Below, piece by piece: positions 1 to 8,470 of a stretch of 38,561 bases of DNA. This DNA is from CAZMXS01 sp964570325. Its GTDB lineage: Bacteria; Verrucomicrobiota; Kiritimatiellia; CAIQIC01; CAZMXS01. The notes under the pieces were generated by a model. That model searched no databases. It was given only the letters and a program-made list of their open reading frames with translations, and was not told where the DNA came from. The position numbers and the translations under genes were made by a program. Each line of letters starts with the position of its first letter. The first letter of the stretch is position 1. The stretch spans positions 1 to 38,561 of the forward strand of contig CAZMXS010000048.1 of NCBI GenBank assembly GCA_964570325.1. Direction: 5' to 3'.

Positions 1-57
1 AAGAACAGAATCTTCACTTTCTTTATTCGTTATCTAGAAAAGGCCAAAGACGAGATT
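1..57. other. AT-rich end segment at the DrmA break
   Basis: The first ~55 bases are clearly AT-rich, while the adjacent helicase gene is about 60% GC. The helicase reading frame keeps its family-like sequence up to the 'CTNL' of motif V (about 58-66) and then reads into this segment, losing similarity and stopping at 34-36. This could be the end of an inserted element, a deletion junction, or a chimeric contig end. Nothing in so short a stretch identifies a mobile element. Confidence 0.5.
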
Positions 58-2646
58 GGTGCAAAGCACCAACGAGATCGCCTCCGGGTCAGAACATGGC
101 TTTTGAAGACGTCTCAACACGTTCTGAACGCCGGCGGCATCCACGCGGCTGGTCAGTTCCAACACCTGTCCCTCGAACAACGCGCGATCGGTGGGCGCCC
201 ACCCCGGCATCGGCTTGACGTTCGCTACACCGTTGTGCTTTTGTGACGCATCCTCGATCTGCAACTGGTTGAGTTCTTCCGGGATCCTGAATTGGGCAAG
301 CAGATGACTAAGCCCGACCCCGCGGAGACTGCCGTGGTAAATGACCAACGTCCACCAAGCGTCGCGGAGATCATCCGTCCATTCCATGGCGCCGGGCGCA
401 AACAGCGCGGCGGCCGCCGCGCCGGCCAGTGTTTCGCGCCAGTCACGCAAGGGATTATCGCCACAAAGCCCCACATAGAGGCGGCCGGCGCGCTGCCGGT
501 CGGTGCGGGCAAAGAAAGAGTCGTCGCAAGAATGGCCGGGGGGCGGAAAGATCATCATCTCCCGGCCATACAGGGACTGCACTTGCTGTCTGGCATGCCG
601 GATAGTGGCCGTGGAGGCGATGTACTTGGGCTTGATGTCTTTGAAGGCGAGGATGGCATCCAAAGCGGCCTCATAGAGGCCGGCAAATGACCCCAAGGGC
701 CCGGCGATCAAGTGCAATTCGTCCTGGATGATGAGTTCGGGCGGACGGTTGCCGTTCTGTCCGAGGAAGGCGGAAGCGCGCTCTTCCCATGTGAGGCGCG
801 CGAACTTGTCCACGGTCGCCAGCAACAATGTCGGGGGGTGGTTGTACAAATGCTCATCCACGACATGCAAAGGCAATTGGGGGTGAAAAGGACAGTCGGG
901 CTTGGGACAGAAGAATTCGATGCCGCCGCTCACCGCCCGAATGCCCGGGGCGCCGGGCTCCGCCACTTCAACACCGTGAGAAACAAGCGCAGTCCCGCAC
1001 CACGGGCATTGGTCCAGGAACAGGCCTCGTGACCCGCGATGCCCGTTCTGCATCTCGGCCAGGATTTGGAGTGCTTCTTGATTTGAGTTTGGGGTGCTGG
1101 CGCCGCCAACCCAAAGACCGCCGGTGATCGGCTCATGGCCAAGCTCCTTCGGCGCTTGCCGGCGCATCTGCTCCAGGGCGCAAATCAAAGCGGTGGCGCG
1201 CTGGAACTGCTGCGCGGTCAGTAACCGCAGGGTGTAACGCATGATGACCGCCGTGCCGCCGCTTGAGCCGGTCCAACGGAGCCGGCGATAAAGCACCAGC
1301 ATGGCAATCAAGGCCAGGTAGGCCTCTGTTTTACCGCCGCCGGTTGGGAACCAGAGCAGGTCCACACAGTCCCGGGCGGAGCTTTCCGGATCAAGCACGG
1401 ATTCAAGCGCGAGCAGGATAAACGCCAGTTGGAATGGACGCCAGCGAAACGGGGTGGCGGCCCTCGCGCCCGGTTTGGTTTGAAGCTGGCGGACGCGAGT
1501 CATCTGTTGACGCATGGCTTCCTGCGCCATGGAAAACGCGCGCCGGACCCGGTCATTGTCTTGCAGGAGCCGACAACCACGGCGCATCCTCTCGACGGCT
1601 TGTTTTTGACGCGCGGCAATCCGCGCCACGACCTTTTCAGAATCTTTAGCCGCGGCGAGGTAGCGCTGCTCCTGCTTGCCGACCCATTCGGCATACCGAT
1701 CTACAAACAATTGGAGCTGGCCGATGACCGCGTCCGGTTGCTTATCGCATTTGGCCAGGAACTCAATATCCAGAGATTGCTCGGGCAGATCAGTGTTCTG
1801 GGTGGTCACCAGCGGCACTTCCACCGCGGGCAGAAAGCTGGCGCGAATCTCCCGCACGTCCCCGTCCTTCGCGGCTTCCCAGTTGACCGCCACCCCGTGG
1901 CCAATGGCCAATATCTGCTTGTCGCGGTACTGCAGCTCCAATTCCTCCTCTTCTTCGGAGAGGCGGGCGCACGCCAACCGGGGATACGGCAGCAAGCGTC
2001 CCTTGATCGGCGCGCAAACCAACTCGGTTTGGAAGAAACAGGCCTTGGCCAACTCCTCGGCGAAGTGCGGGCCCCCACCCATCTCGCTGCGGTTTACCAG
2101 CGCGACTGTCACCAGCCAGTTGCCGTTGTATTGCCGCCAACGGACATTAACTTCGGCCTTGCCCGCCAACGTCCGGCGGAAATCCGTGCGCGGGGATTCC
2201 GGCGGCCTGAAGCGGAGTTCGCCAGGCGCCGTACCCAGTTGCCGGCGCCGCCACCGCGCCGATTGATCCTGGCCTTCCGTGCGCGATCCGCGATCATACT
2301 CGTACCGGCCGGCACGAACGATCACTTCCAGTTCGATATCCGGTGTGGCGAGAAAAGATATGCCAACGGAGGAGCTGGGAAGATAGTCAGCGCGGCCGCC
2401 GGCTGAAGTTTCGTCTGCTTCGCCTTCCGGTTCCAGGGTTGCATCAGCATCCTCAAGTCCACCCGGCAAATCCTGAAGCGTCTCAGCTTGAGCGGGAGCG
2501 ATGTCTTGCCCCACCGGCGCCAGAATGCCGGAGTAGTAGCAATCCAAGGGAGAACGTGAAAGCTCCTCTTCCGGCCCGGCCCTTGGGCCTTGAAGCGTTT
2601 GGCTGACCCAGGCCATCCATTGTTGCCTTGCCGCTGAATACTTCAT
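34..2646 (-). CDS. drmA: DISARM-type helicase DrmA, C-terminally truncated
   Basis: This is a superfamily 2 helicase-like ATPase matching what I know of DrmA, the conserved helicase of the DISARM anti-phage system. The N-terminal part contains the 'SSVGISFLA' type motif of the family. Motif I (WFPTGGGKTEAYL) is near residue 435, a zinc-ribbon-like CPWC...CPKPDC pair near 550-580, motif II (QDELHLIAGPLGS) near 643 and motif III (STATI) near 678. The protein ends at residue 870 just after 'CTNL' in motif V, where a full protein would continue with the SVGID-type segment and the arginine-finger motif VI. It is therefore probably inactive if the break is real. The start is the ATG at 2644-2646. 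It is the first gene of its operon: upstream lies a divergent unrelated gene, so drmB/drmC would be expected beyond the left edge. The helicase type is clear; the DISARM assignment rests on family memory, without seeing partners. Confidence 0.8.
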   Translation of the reverse strand: MKYSAARQQWMAWVSQTLQGPRAGPEEELSRSPLDCYYSGILAPVGQDIAPAQAETLQDLPGGLEDADATLEPEGEADETSAGGRADYLPSSSVGISFLATPDIELEVIVRAGRYEYDRGSRTEGQDQSARWRRRQLGTAPGELRFRPPESPRTDFRRTLAGKAEVNVRWRQYNGNWLVTVALVNRSEMGGGPHFAEELAKACFFQTELVCAPIKGRLLPYPRLACARLSEEEEELELQYRDKQILAIGHGVAVNWEAAKDGDVREIRASFLPAVEVPLVTTQNTDLPEQSLDIEFLAKCDKQPDAVIGQLQLFVDRYAEWVGKQEQRYLAAAKDSEKVVARIAARQKQAVERMRRGCRLLQDNDRVRRAFSMAQEAMRQQMTRVRQLQTKPGARAATPFRWRPFQLAFILLALESVLDPESSARDCVDLLWFPTGGGKTEAYLALIAMLVLYRRLRWTGSSGGTAVIMRYTLRLLTAQQFQRATALICALEQMRRQAPKELGHEPITGGLWVGGASTPNSNQEALQILAEMQNGHRGSRGLFLDQCPWCGTALVSHGVEVAEPGAPGIRAVSGGIEFFCPKPDCPFHPQLPLHVVDEHLYNHPPTLLLATVDKFARLTWEERASAFLGQNGNRPPELIIQDELHLIAGPLGSFAGLYEAALDAILAFKDIKPKYIASTATIRHARQQVQSLYGREMMIFPPPGHSCDDSFFARTDRQRAGRLYVGLCGDNPLRDWRETLAGAAAAALFAPGAMEWTDDLRDAWWTLVIYHGSLRGVGLSHLLAQFRIPEELNQLQIEDASQKHNGVANVKPMPGWAPTDRALFEGQVLELTSRVDAAGVQNVLRRLQKPCSDPEAISLVLCTNLVFGLF

Positions 2647-3043
2647 TTTGATCCGCCGCTTAATCCGCCCTGCGGGCCGGCAAGATAAAACCGCAATGAA
2701 ACTGGTATCCCGCCGGACGGCCTGCGGTACTGGCCCCTGAAACGGCGTTCAGGCGGCATACCGGCGGCGCCCGATGCTCCGTTCAAGGCCGGCTCCAAAA
2801 TACACGGCAGGGCCGGGTGCGATCAAGGCGATGCGGATGGGATACAAACGGGAAGCGTCAGGCGCTGCTCAGTGAAATGAGGTTCGTCGGCTCCGGCATA
2901 GGTGTTTGTCGAGGAATGACAAACCACAAAATGTCAGGGGGCGAACACCTTCAAGCGCCGGCATCAACCGAATCCTCCACAACGGCGGATGGGGGCAACG
3001 GGATAGCAACCGGCGCGGGGTCCGCCATCGCATGCCGGCCTAA
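2647..3043. other. Divergent intergenic region with a dyad
   Basis: About 400 bases separate drmA (leftward) from the large exported protein (rightward), and I see no convincing gene in them. The one structured element is a 7-bp perfect inverted repeat, GTTTGTC at 2904-2910 and GACAAAC at 2918-2924, with a 7-base loop and no T-run. It could be an operator or a small hairpin. A short GGCCT/AGGCC repeat overlaps the promoter called at 3044. Confidence 0.4.
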
Positions 3044-3072
3044 TTTACAGGCCAATCAAACAGGGGTATTCT
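3044..3072 (+). promoter_or_regulatory. Probable sigma70-type promoter of the SBBP/beta-helix protein
   Basis: TTTACA (3044-3049, one mismatch to TTGACA) lies 17 bases before TATTCT (3067-3072, four of six matches to TATAAT). Transcription would start near 3079, giving a leader of about 43 nt before the ATG at 3122. Called by eye only. Confidence 0.5.
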
Positions 3073-3121
3073 ATTTATTAAAATCCGTCGTCCCCCGTCG
3101 GAGGATATGGGAGGTGTGCGC

Positions 3122-6100
3122 ATGAAAAAGTCGTACACGTTATCGGGGACCGCTATCGCGCTTGCGCTTTTTTGGGGGGTAACTGCCCAGGCTCAAATCG
3201 GGGCCGGGCTCCCTTCCCGTTTGAATATCCCGTTTGTGGTTAACGCGGGCCAAATCGCCGACTCGAACATCGCCTTTTGCGCGCGTACGTTCGCCGGGCC
3301 GGCCCTCGTCATGCGGGACGGCAGTATTCGTTACGATCTGCCCGGCGGTGGCCTGCGGGAATTCGCCGCCGGAGTATCTCGCACGCGCCCCGAAGGTCTG
3401 GATCCAGCCACAGCCCAAGTTCATTCTTTTGTTGGCGCGCCCGAACGCTGGCGCTGCAATCTACCCGCCTTTGAGCAGGTCGGACTCGGTGAAATCTGGC
3501 CCGGCGTGACCATGTCCCTGCGCGCCCATCCGCACAACATCGAGAAACGGTTCACGATCGCGCCGGGCGCCGCGCCCGGGGCCATCCGCATGACCGTGCC
3601 GGACGCCATTGCGCTCGGCGTCGCCGATAACGGCGAACTCGTGGTGGAGACCGGTCGCGGCGCGATCCGCTTCTCCGCGCCGATCGCCTGGCAGGAGCAT
3701 GACGGGCGGCGCGAGCCGGTGACCGTGTCCTACCGGACCGACGGCCATCAATACGGTTTCGCGGTGGGCGCTTATGACTGCGCGCGCGCGCTGATCATTG
3801 ATCCTATGCTGGCCGCGACCCGTTTTGGCAATTCAAGCAACGACACCTGCGGCGAACTGGCCATTGACGCGGCCGGCAATGTTTTCGTTGCCGGCACGCT
3901 CAGCGCCTACCAGCCGTCCGCCAGCGGGTACGACACCACCGCGGACGCCGCCCATGACGCGTTCGTCGCCAAAATGGATGCCAACCTGAACCTGCTGGCG
4001 TTCACTTTCCTCGGCGGCAAAAGCAATGACTATGGCTCCGCGCTGGCCCTCGATGCCGCCGGTCAGGTTTTCATCGCCGGCTACACCCACTCGAGCGATT
4101 TCCCCACAACGCCCGGCGCGTATGACCGATCCATTAACGGCCGCCATGACGTGTTCGTTTCCAAGCTGGACAACACGCTCTCCCAACTGCTCGCCTCGAC
4201 CTTTATCGGGGGTAAATACAGTGAATATCCTTATGCCATGGCCATAGACTCATCCGGCCGGCCGACCGTCGTCGGCATGGCCGGCGCCGACGCCCCCAAC
4301 TGGTCCCTAAAATCGAATTACCCAACCACTCCCGGAGCGTATCAGCCGAACTTCGACAACTACGTGGACGGTTTTCTCTCGCGCTTCAATGCCGATCTGA
4401 CCACACTCGAGGCCTCGACATTCTTCGGGAAGAGTTCGTACGAATACTGCACCGACGTGCTGGTTGACAGCGCCGGCAATACTTACGTCACGCTGACCGG
4501 ATGGCTGGGCGGCCCCAGCGCAATCAGTTTCCCTCCGGGCGGTTACGATTTGACTCCCAATGGCGGGCTGGAGGACGGGGTCGTCGCCAAGTTCAACAGC
4601 AATTTTTCCGCGATCCTGGCCGGCACCTACCTCGGCGGCACCAACGAGGATGACGTCATGACCATGTGCTTCGACAAGCAAGGCAACATCGTGGTCGGCG
4701 GCTACACTGCTTCCAGCAATTTCCCGGCAGTCGCCGGCTGTCTCAACAATCCGACCGGCTGCGCGTTTCTTGTCAAGTTGACGCCTTCACTCAGTTCGTT
4801 GCGCGCGACGGCCCGGCCTGGCGGCTATCAGATCAACGACGTCATCGCGGAGCCTAACGGCAGCCTCCTTTGCTGCGGTACGGCTACCGCGGCCAATTCA
4901 ATCCCCACTCCCGCAAACGCCTTCGATAACCGGGTGTTCAGCAGCGGTAAAGACGCGTTCATCGCCCGAATCAACAGCAATATGACCGCGCTGACCGCCT
5001 GCACACTGCTCGGCGGCAAAGACTATGATACGGCTTTGGCCCTCGCCGTAAATACTAGCGGCGCGGTTTACGTCGCCGGCGAAACCGCCTCGCCGGACTT
5101 CCCCGGCTTCGCGCCCGGCGGGGTCGGACCCGGCACGAATGACATCTTTATTGTTAAGTTCGATTCCGACCTGACCGGCAATGGTGTGCCTTCGCTGTAT
5201 TATGTGAACGCCGCCAGCGCCAATCCCGTCCCGCCTTTCGCGGATTGGGCCACCGCCGCCACCAGCATCGAACAGGCGATCTATTACGCGAACAGCAGCA
5301 GTATCGTGTTTGTTGCCGACGGGATTTACCGTCCGGGCAACCCCGTCAACTTGAATTACCCGGTCGAAGTGCGATCCGCCAATGGCCCGGCCAACGCCAT
5401 CATTGACGGGCAGAACCGCGCGCGGTGCGTCATGCTTTACGACCCGGACGCCAAACTCATGGGCTTCACGCTGCGCAACGGGTTCGACCCCTACAGCGGC
5501 GCCGGCGCGATTGTCTTCCTGGGCGGGACCATCGAGAACTGCATCGTCCGCGACTGTATCGCGCACTGGGGCGCCGGCGTCTACTTCGCGTCCAACGGCA
5601 TTCTGCGCAACTGTCTCGTATTCGGCAATTCGGTCACCGGCGAATACGATTCCGGCGGCGGCGTCTACGCGCATCAGGGCACCGTCATTGACAACTGCAC
5701 AATCGCGGACAACCGCGCGGACAGCGGCGTCGGCGGCCTGGCCGCTGCCGGCGGGCCGATCACCATCCGCAACACGATCATCTACAACAACACTTCCAGC
5801 AACGCCACGCGTTCAAATTATTACATCAGCGCGTCCTCCACCACCGCCCTCTGGTTCAACTGCTGCGCGGCGCCGCTCCCGGCGGGCACGTTATGTATCG
5901 CCGGCTATCCCGGGTTCATTGACCGCACGGTCGGCAACTACCGGCTGGCGGCCGGCTCGCCATGTATTGACGCCGGCCAGAATGCCTATGCCGGCGGCGC
6001 AACCGACCTTGATGGCAACCCGCGCATCGCGGGCGCGGCGGTGGACCTGGGCGCCTATGAGTATGTGCAGCAAAGCGCGTCGGTGGTTTACCCGGTAACG

Positions 6101-6550
6101 ATGTCCGACCGCAATGCGCACCTCTATGTCTGGGACAACACCGCCGGTTCATGGATCATCTCCAGCGTTCTGGCGAACCCGACCCAGATCACGGTGCCCA
6201 ATGTTCAGGTCGGACGGTACTACTGGGTCGGCATCTGGGACTACGCAGCTTCAGCTTACGCGCTGGGCGAGTGGATCGGCCGGTTCAGCACGCCGGTGCA
6301 TGGCCGGTTTGTCGGCCATATTGCGTCGCTGCCCCCCTCCGCGCGCGTGGGCCTGCCCGACGACTGGATCGCGATCACCGCCTCAAGCGGGCACACGGTC
6401 AAGCCAACGATTGTCAACATGACCACTGGGATATGGGACGACACGCGGCCGGCGTTTGCATCGAACGGCCTTTACCTGTTTGAGCCGGACGCGTGGAGCA
6501 CGTGGTACTGGATCGTATTCTACGACTACAACACGGGCAGTTTCTTCTAG
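3122..6550 (+). CDS. Large exported protein: DUF7948-like, SBBP propeller repeats, beta-helix
   Basis: A 1142-residue secreted protein of unknown substrate. The start at 3122 is chosen over the in-frame ATG at 3107 because GGGAGGTG sits 6 bases before it and it opens directly into a signal peptide (MKKSYTL...VTAQAQ). Residues ~35-230 resemble the DUF7948 domain that usually precedes SBBP repeats ('FVVNAGQ' opening, 'LIIDP' at its end). From ~235 to 685 there are repeated units with 'D.AGNVFVAG', 'TFLGG...D' and 'AFVAK.' patterns, typical of SBBP beta-propeller repeats. From ~685 to 985 comes a right-handed parallel beta-helix ('YYVNAASAN' opening, 'IENCIV', 'GGGVYA', 'SPCIDAGQ', 'DLGAYEY'), a choice-of-anchor-Q type arrangement. 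The last ~155 residues are Trp/Tyr-rich and unrecognised. It probably acts at the cell surface in adhesion or polysaccharide binding, which is inference. Confidence 0.85.
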   Translation: MKKSYTLSGTAIALALFWGVTAQAQIGAGLPSRLNIPFVVNAGQIADSNIAFCARTFAGPALVMRDGSIRYDLPGGGLREFAAGVSRTRPEGLDPATAQVHSFVGAPERWRCNLPAFEQVGLGEIWPGVTMSLRAHPHNIEKRFTIAPGAAPGAIRMTVPDAIALGVADNGELVVETGRGAIRFSAPIAWQEHDGRREPVTVSYRTDGHQYGFAVGAYDCARALIIDPMLAATRFGNSSNDTCGELAIDAAGNVFVAGTLSAYQPSASGYDTTADAAHDAFVAKMDANLNLLAFTFLGGKSNDYGSALALDAAGQVFIAGYTHSSDFPTTPGAYDRSINGRHDVFVSKLDNTLSQLLASTFIGGKYSEYPYAMAIDSSGRPTVVGMAGADAPNWSLKSNYPTTPGAYQPNFDNYVDGFLSRFNADLTTLEASTFFGKSSYEYCTDVLVDSAGNTYVTLTGWLGGPSAISFPPGGYDLTPNGGLEDGVVAKFNSNFSAILAGTYLGGTNEDDVMTMCFDKQGNIVVGGYTASSNFPAVAGCLNNPTGCAFLVKLTPSLSSLRATARPGGYQINDVIAEPNGSLLCCGTATAANSIPTPANAFDNRVFSSGKDAFIARINSNMTALTACTLLGGKDYDTALALAVNTSGAVYVAGETASPDFPGFAPGGVGPGTNDIFIVKFDSDLTGNGVPSLYYVNAASANPVPPFADWATAATSIEQAIYYANSSSIVFVADGIYRPGNPVNLNYPVEVRSANGPANAIIDGQNRARCVMLYDPDAKLMGFTLRNGFDPYSGAGAIVFLGGTIENCIVRDCIAHWGAGVYFASNGILRNCLVFGNSVTGEYDSGGGVYAHQGTVIDNCTIADNRADSGVGGLAAAGGPITIRNTIIYNNTSSNATRSNYYISASSTTALWFNCCAAPLPAGTLCIAGYPGFIDRTVGNYRLAAGSPCIDAGQNAYAGGATDLDGNPRIAGAAVDLGAYEYVQQSASVVYPVTMSDRNAHLYVWDNTAGSWIISSVLANPTQITVPNVQVGRYYWVGIWDYAASAYALGEWIGRFSTPVHGRFVGHIASLPPSARVGLPDDWIAITASSGHTVKPTIVNMTTGIWDDTRPAFASNGLYLFEPDAWSTWYWIVFYDYNTGSFF

Positions 6551-6556
6551 CGGCCG

Positions 6557-7075
6557 CTACAACTGGGCCGGATGATTTACCGGGTCAAAGTTCGGACAAA
6601 CCGGTTCATCCGCCACCGTGCGCAGGATGTAGGCGCCACCCAGCGGGCATTCAGGGACGCGGTCATCCTTCAGGTAAACCTGGATATCGGTTTCCGTGAC
6701 CACATCCTCGGCGGTTTTATCGTTTTCCAAGGCCCACTGCTGGATGGCGCCGCTGATCAGCCGCATGTTGTTCATGCAAGAGTTGACCTGCGACGTCTGG
6801 CGGGCCCGCATGAAAGAAGGGATCGCGATCGCCGCATAGATCGGGATCATAATCAGCATCAGCGCCAGGCTGACGTAACCCATAATCAACCCGGCCAGCG
6901 CCAGCCCTTCCCCGGCCAGCGCGCCCGCGGAGCGCTTGATGCGCGACATTCCGACGTGACCACAGATCACCGCGGGAACCGCGCACAGCGGCCCGAAACA
7001 GACCAGGCCCAGAATGCCGAGGACCAGGCTGGCAATCGCGATCCCAGCGGTCTGTCTGACGACTGGATTATTCAT
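6557..7075 (-). CDS. DUF4190-like membrane protein with internal pseudopilin segment
   Basis: A 172-residue membrane protein. The start at 7075 is preferred over the in-frame ATG at 7087 because GGAGG lies 5 bases upstream. Residues ~10-80 form two Gly/Ala-rich hydrophobic helices of DUF4190 type ('ASLVLGILGL', 'ALAGLIMGYV'). A third hydrophobic stretch (about 75-95) runs into 'AIAIPSFMRARQTSQ' followed by 'CMNNMRLISGAIQQWALEN' and 'VPECPLGGAY'. This pattern is seen in type II secretion/type IV pseudopilin-like proteins of PVC bacteria, where the Cys, 'QWALEN' and 'CP.GG.Y' positions recur. The pilin-like helix is internal, so classical prepilin peptidase processing at the N-terminus is not expected. 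Its 3' end lies 6 bases from that of the convergent large exported protein. Its function is unknown; an envelope location is well supported. Confidence 0.75.
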   Translation of the reverse strand: MNNPVVRQTAGIAIASLVLGILGLVCFGPLCAVPAVICGHVGMSRIKRSAGALAGEGLALAGLIMGYVSLALMLIMIPIYAAIAIPSFMRARQTSQVNSCMNNMRLISGAIQQWALENDKTAEDVVTETDIQVYLKDDRVPECPLGGAYILRTVADEPVCPNFDPVNHPAQL

Positions 7076-7087
7076 GGTGTCCTCCAT

Positions 7088-7391
7088 TTTAGTGGACTGG
7101 CCTGCGGGAAAATCTATAGCAAGCCTCGGTCTTTCCGCACAGTGAAATCAACCGGGGCACAAGGCAATTCCACTGCGGCCTTGATGAACTGGGTAGGTCG
7201 AAGCGCGGGGATCTGCCCGTGTTGAGCAACACCCCATTCCCCACTTATCCGAGCGAGACGCCCGAACTCCATGAGGAACCACGTGTTGGCGGCAGGGTGG
7301 TTTTCCCGGGCTCGTTTTTCTGTTATTTTCGCAATCCCAGTCAAGAAACGGGATACCGGTTGTGGCTAGATAGTCCGCGAAAACAAGGCCG
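7088..7391. other. Intergenic region, no recognised gene
   Basis: About 300 bases between the divergent DUF4190-like gene and the AraC-type regulator. A minus-strand open frame of 76 codons (7114-7344) exists, but it has no recognisable domain and no clear ribosome site. No tRNA, terminator or convincing promoter was seen. Confidence 0.3.
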
Positions 7392-8396
7392 ATGCCGATG
7401 GACTCGGAACAGATCAAAGCGGTGAAACGGATGCAGCGCTTCATTGAAGCGCACCTGGCCGAACCCATTACCCTCACCGGCCTTGCGCGCGCCGGCTGCT
7501 ATTCGCCGTGGTACGCCGCCCGGCTTTTCAAAGAATACACCGGACGCTCGCCCTTTGAGTATATCCGCCAACTTCGCCTGTCCGCTGCCGCGAACCGGCT
7601 TTGTGCCGAGCCCAACAAGGTAATTGACGTCGCGTTCGACTTCGTCTTCGATTCGCACGAAGGCTTCACCCGCGCGTTCACCCGCCAATTTGGAATTCCA
7701 CCGCGGCAGTTTCGCCGGACTCAACCGCCGGTTGTCCTGTTCATGCCCGATCGAATGCGCAGCTACTATCCACCCCAACCAAAAGGAAACACGCCCATGC
7801 AAGCCCAACCCAAGTCCCAGGTCGTCTTCGTCCAGATCGTTGCCCGGCCGGCGCGCAAGCTGATCCTCAAGCGTGGCCGGCGCGCCACGAATTACTTTGA
7901 GTATTGCGCGGAAGTCGGTTGCCAGGTTTATGAACAGCTCGGCCAGATCAAACACGCGATCCATGAACCCATGGGCCTTTGGTTGCCCAAGCGGTTCCGC
8001 CGCCCCGGCACATCCCTCTACGCCCAAGGGGTGGAAGTGCCGGCTGACTATGCCGGTCCGATTCCGGAAGGCTTCGAACTGATCGAGTTGCCGCCCTGCG
8101 CCATGCTGGTCTTCCAGGGTCCTCCCTTCGACGACCGGAACTTCGAGCAGGCGATCAGTTCGCTCTGGGACGTCATGCAAACCTATCAGCCCGAGCTTTA
8201 CGGTTATGAATGGGATGACAACGCGGGCCCGCGCTTCCAGCTTGAGCCCGTCGGCTACCGCGGCTATATGGAAGGCCACCCCGTCCGCCCCATCAATCAA
8301 GCGCCCGGCAAACCCGTCCGCCGAAAGACCGTCGCCACCCCCCATCCCGCCCTGAAGCAGACGCCCAGGCGTCGGAAGATCACGGCGCAATCCTGA
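7392..8396 (+). CDS. AraC-family regulator with GyrI-like effector domain
   Basis: A 334-residue transcription factor. Residues ~8-108 are a double helix-turn-helix AraC/XylS domain: 'IEAHLAEPITLTGLA' opens the first HTH, 'RLFKEYTGRSPFEYIRQLRL' follows, and 'DVAFDFVFDSHEGFTRAFTRQFG' plus 'PPRQFRR' form the second HTH and its end. Residues ~140-285 resemble a GyrI-like (SOUL/Rob-type) small-molecule binding domain, including 'ELPPCAMLVFQGPP' near 235. The C-terminal ~45 residues are basic and low complexity. This N-terminal HTH plus C-terminal GyrI order is the Rob-like arrangement, often tied to drug or stress response. Two ATGs (7392, 7398) are possible and neither has a strong ribosome site. 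No target gene is evident; it is not in an operon with its neighbours. Confidence 0.88.
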   Translation: MPMDSEQIKAVKRMQRFIEAHLAEPITLTGLARAGCYSPWYAARLFKEYTGRSPFEYIRQLRLSAAANRLCAEPNKVIDVAFDFVFDSHEGFTRAFTRQFGIPPRQFRRTQPPVVLFMPDRMRSYYPPQPKGNTPMQAQPKSQVVFVQIVARPARKLILKRGRRATNYFEYCAEVGCQVYEQLGQIKHAIHEPMGLWLPKRFRRPGTSLYAQGVEVPADYAGPIPEGFELIELPPCAMLVFQGPPFDDRNFEQAISSLWDVMQTYQPELYGYEWDDNAGPRFQLEPVGYRGYMEGHPVRPINQAPGKPVRRKTVATPHPALKQTPRRRKITAQS

Positions 8397-8398
8397 AT

Positions 8399-8428
8399 AA
8401 AAAAAAGCCCATCCGACCCGTATCAGGC
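8399..8428 (-). terminator. Possible intrinsic terminator of the ABC/paralogue operon
   Basis: Read on the minus strand, an imperfect stem (GCC...GGC outer pairs, AT and CG inner pairs, GGT loop) is followed directly by a run of eight T. It lies about 45 bases after the stop of the ABC transporter and abuts the stop of the AraC-type gene. The stem has a bulge and a mismatch, so the call is moderate. Confidence 0.4.
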
Positions 8429-8470
8429 CGCGCTCAATAAAACATGGAGGCAGCAATGAGCTGGCGCCGG

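Noticed and set aside
7114..7344. Possible small minus-strand gene of 76 codons before the AraC-type regulator
   Set aside because: No recognisable motif, no ribosome site, and it overlaps the likely promoter region of the regulator.
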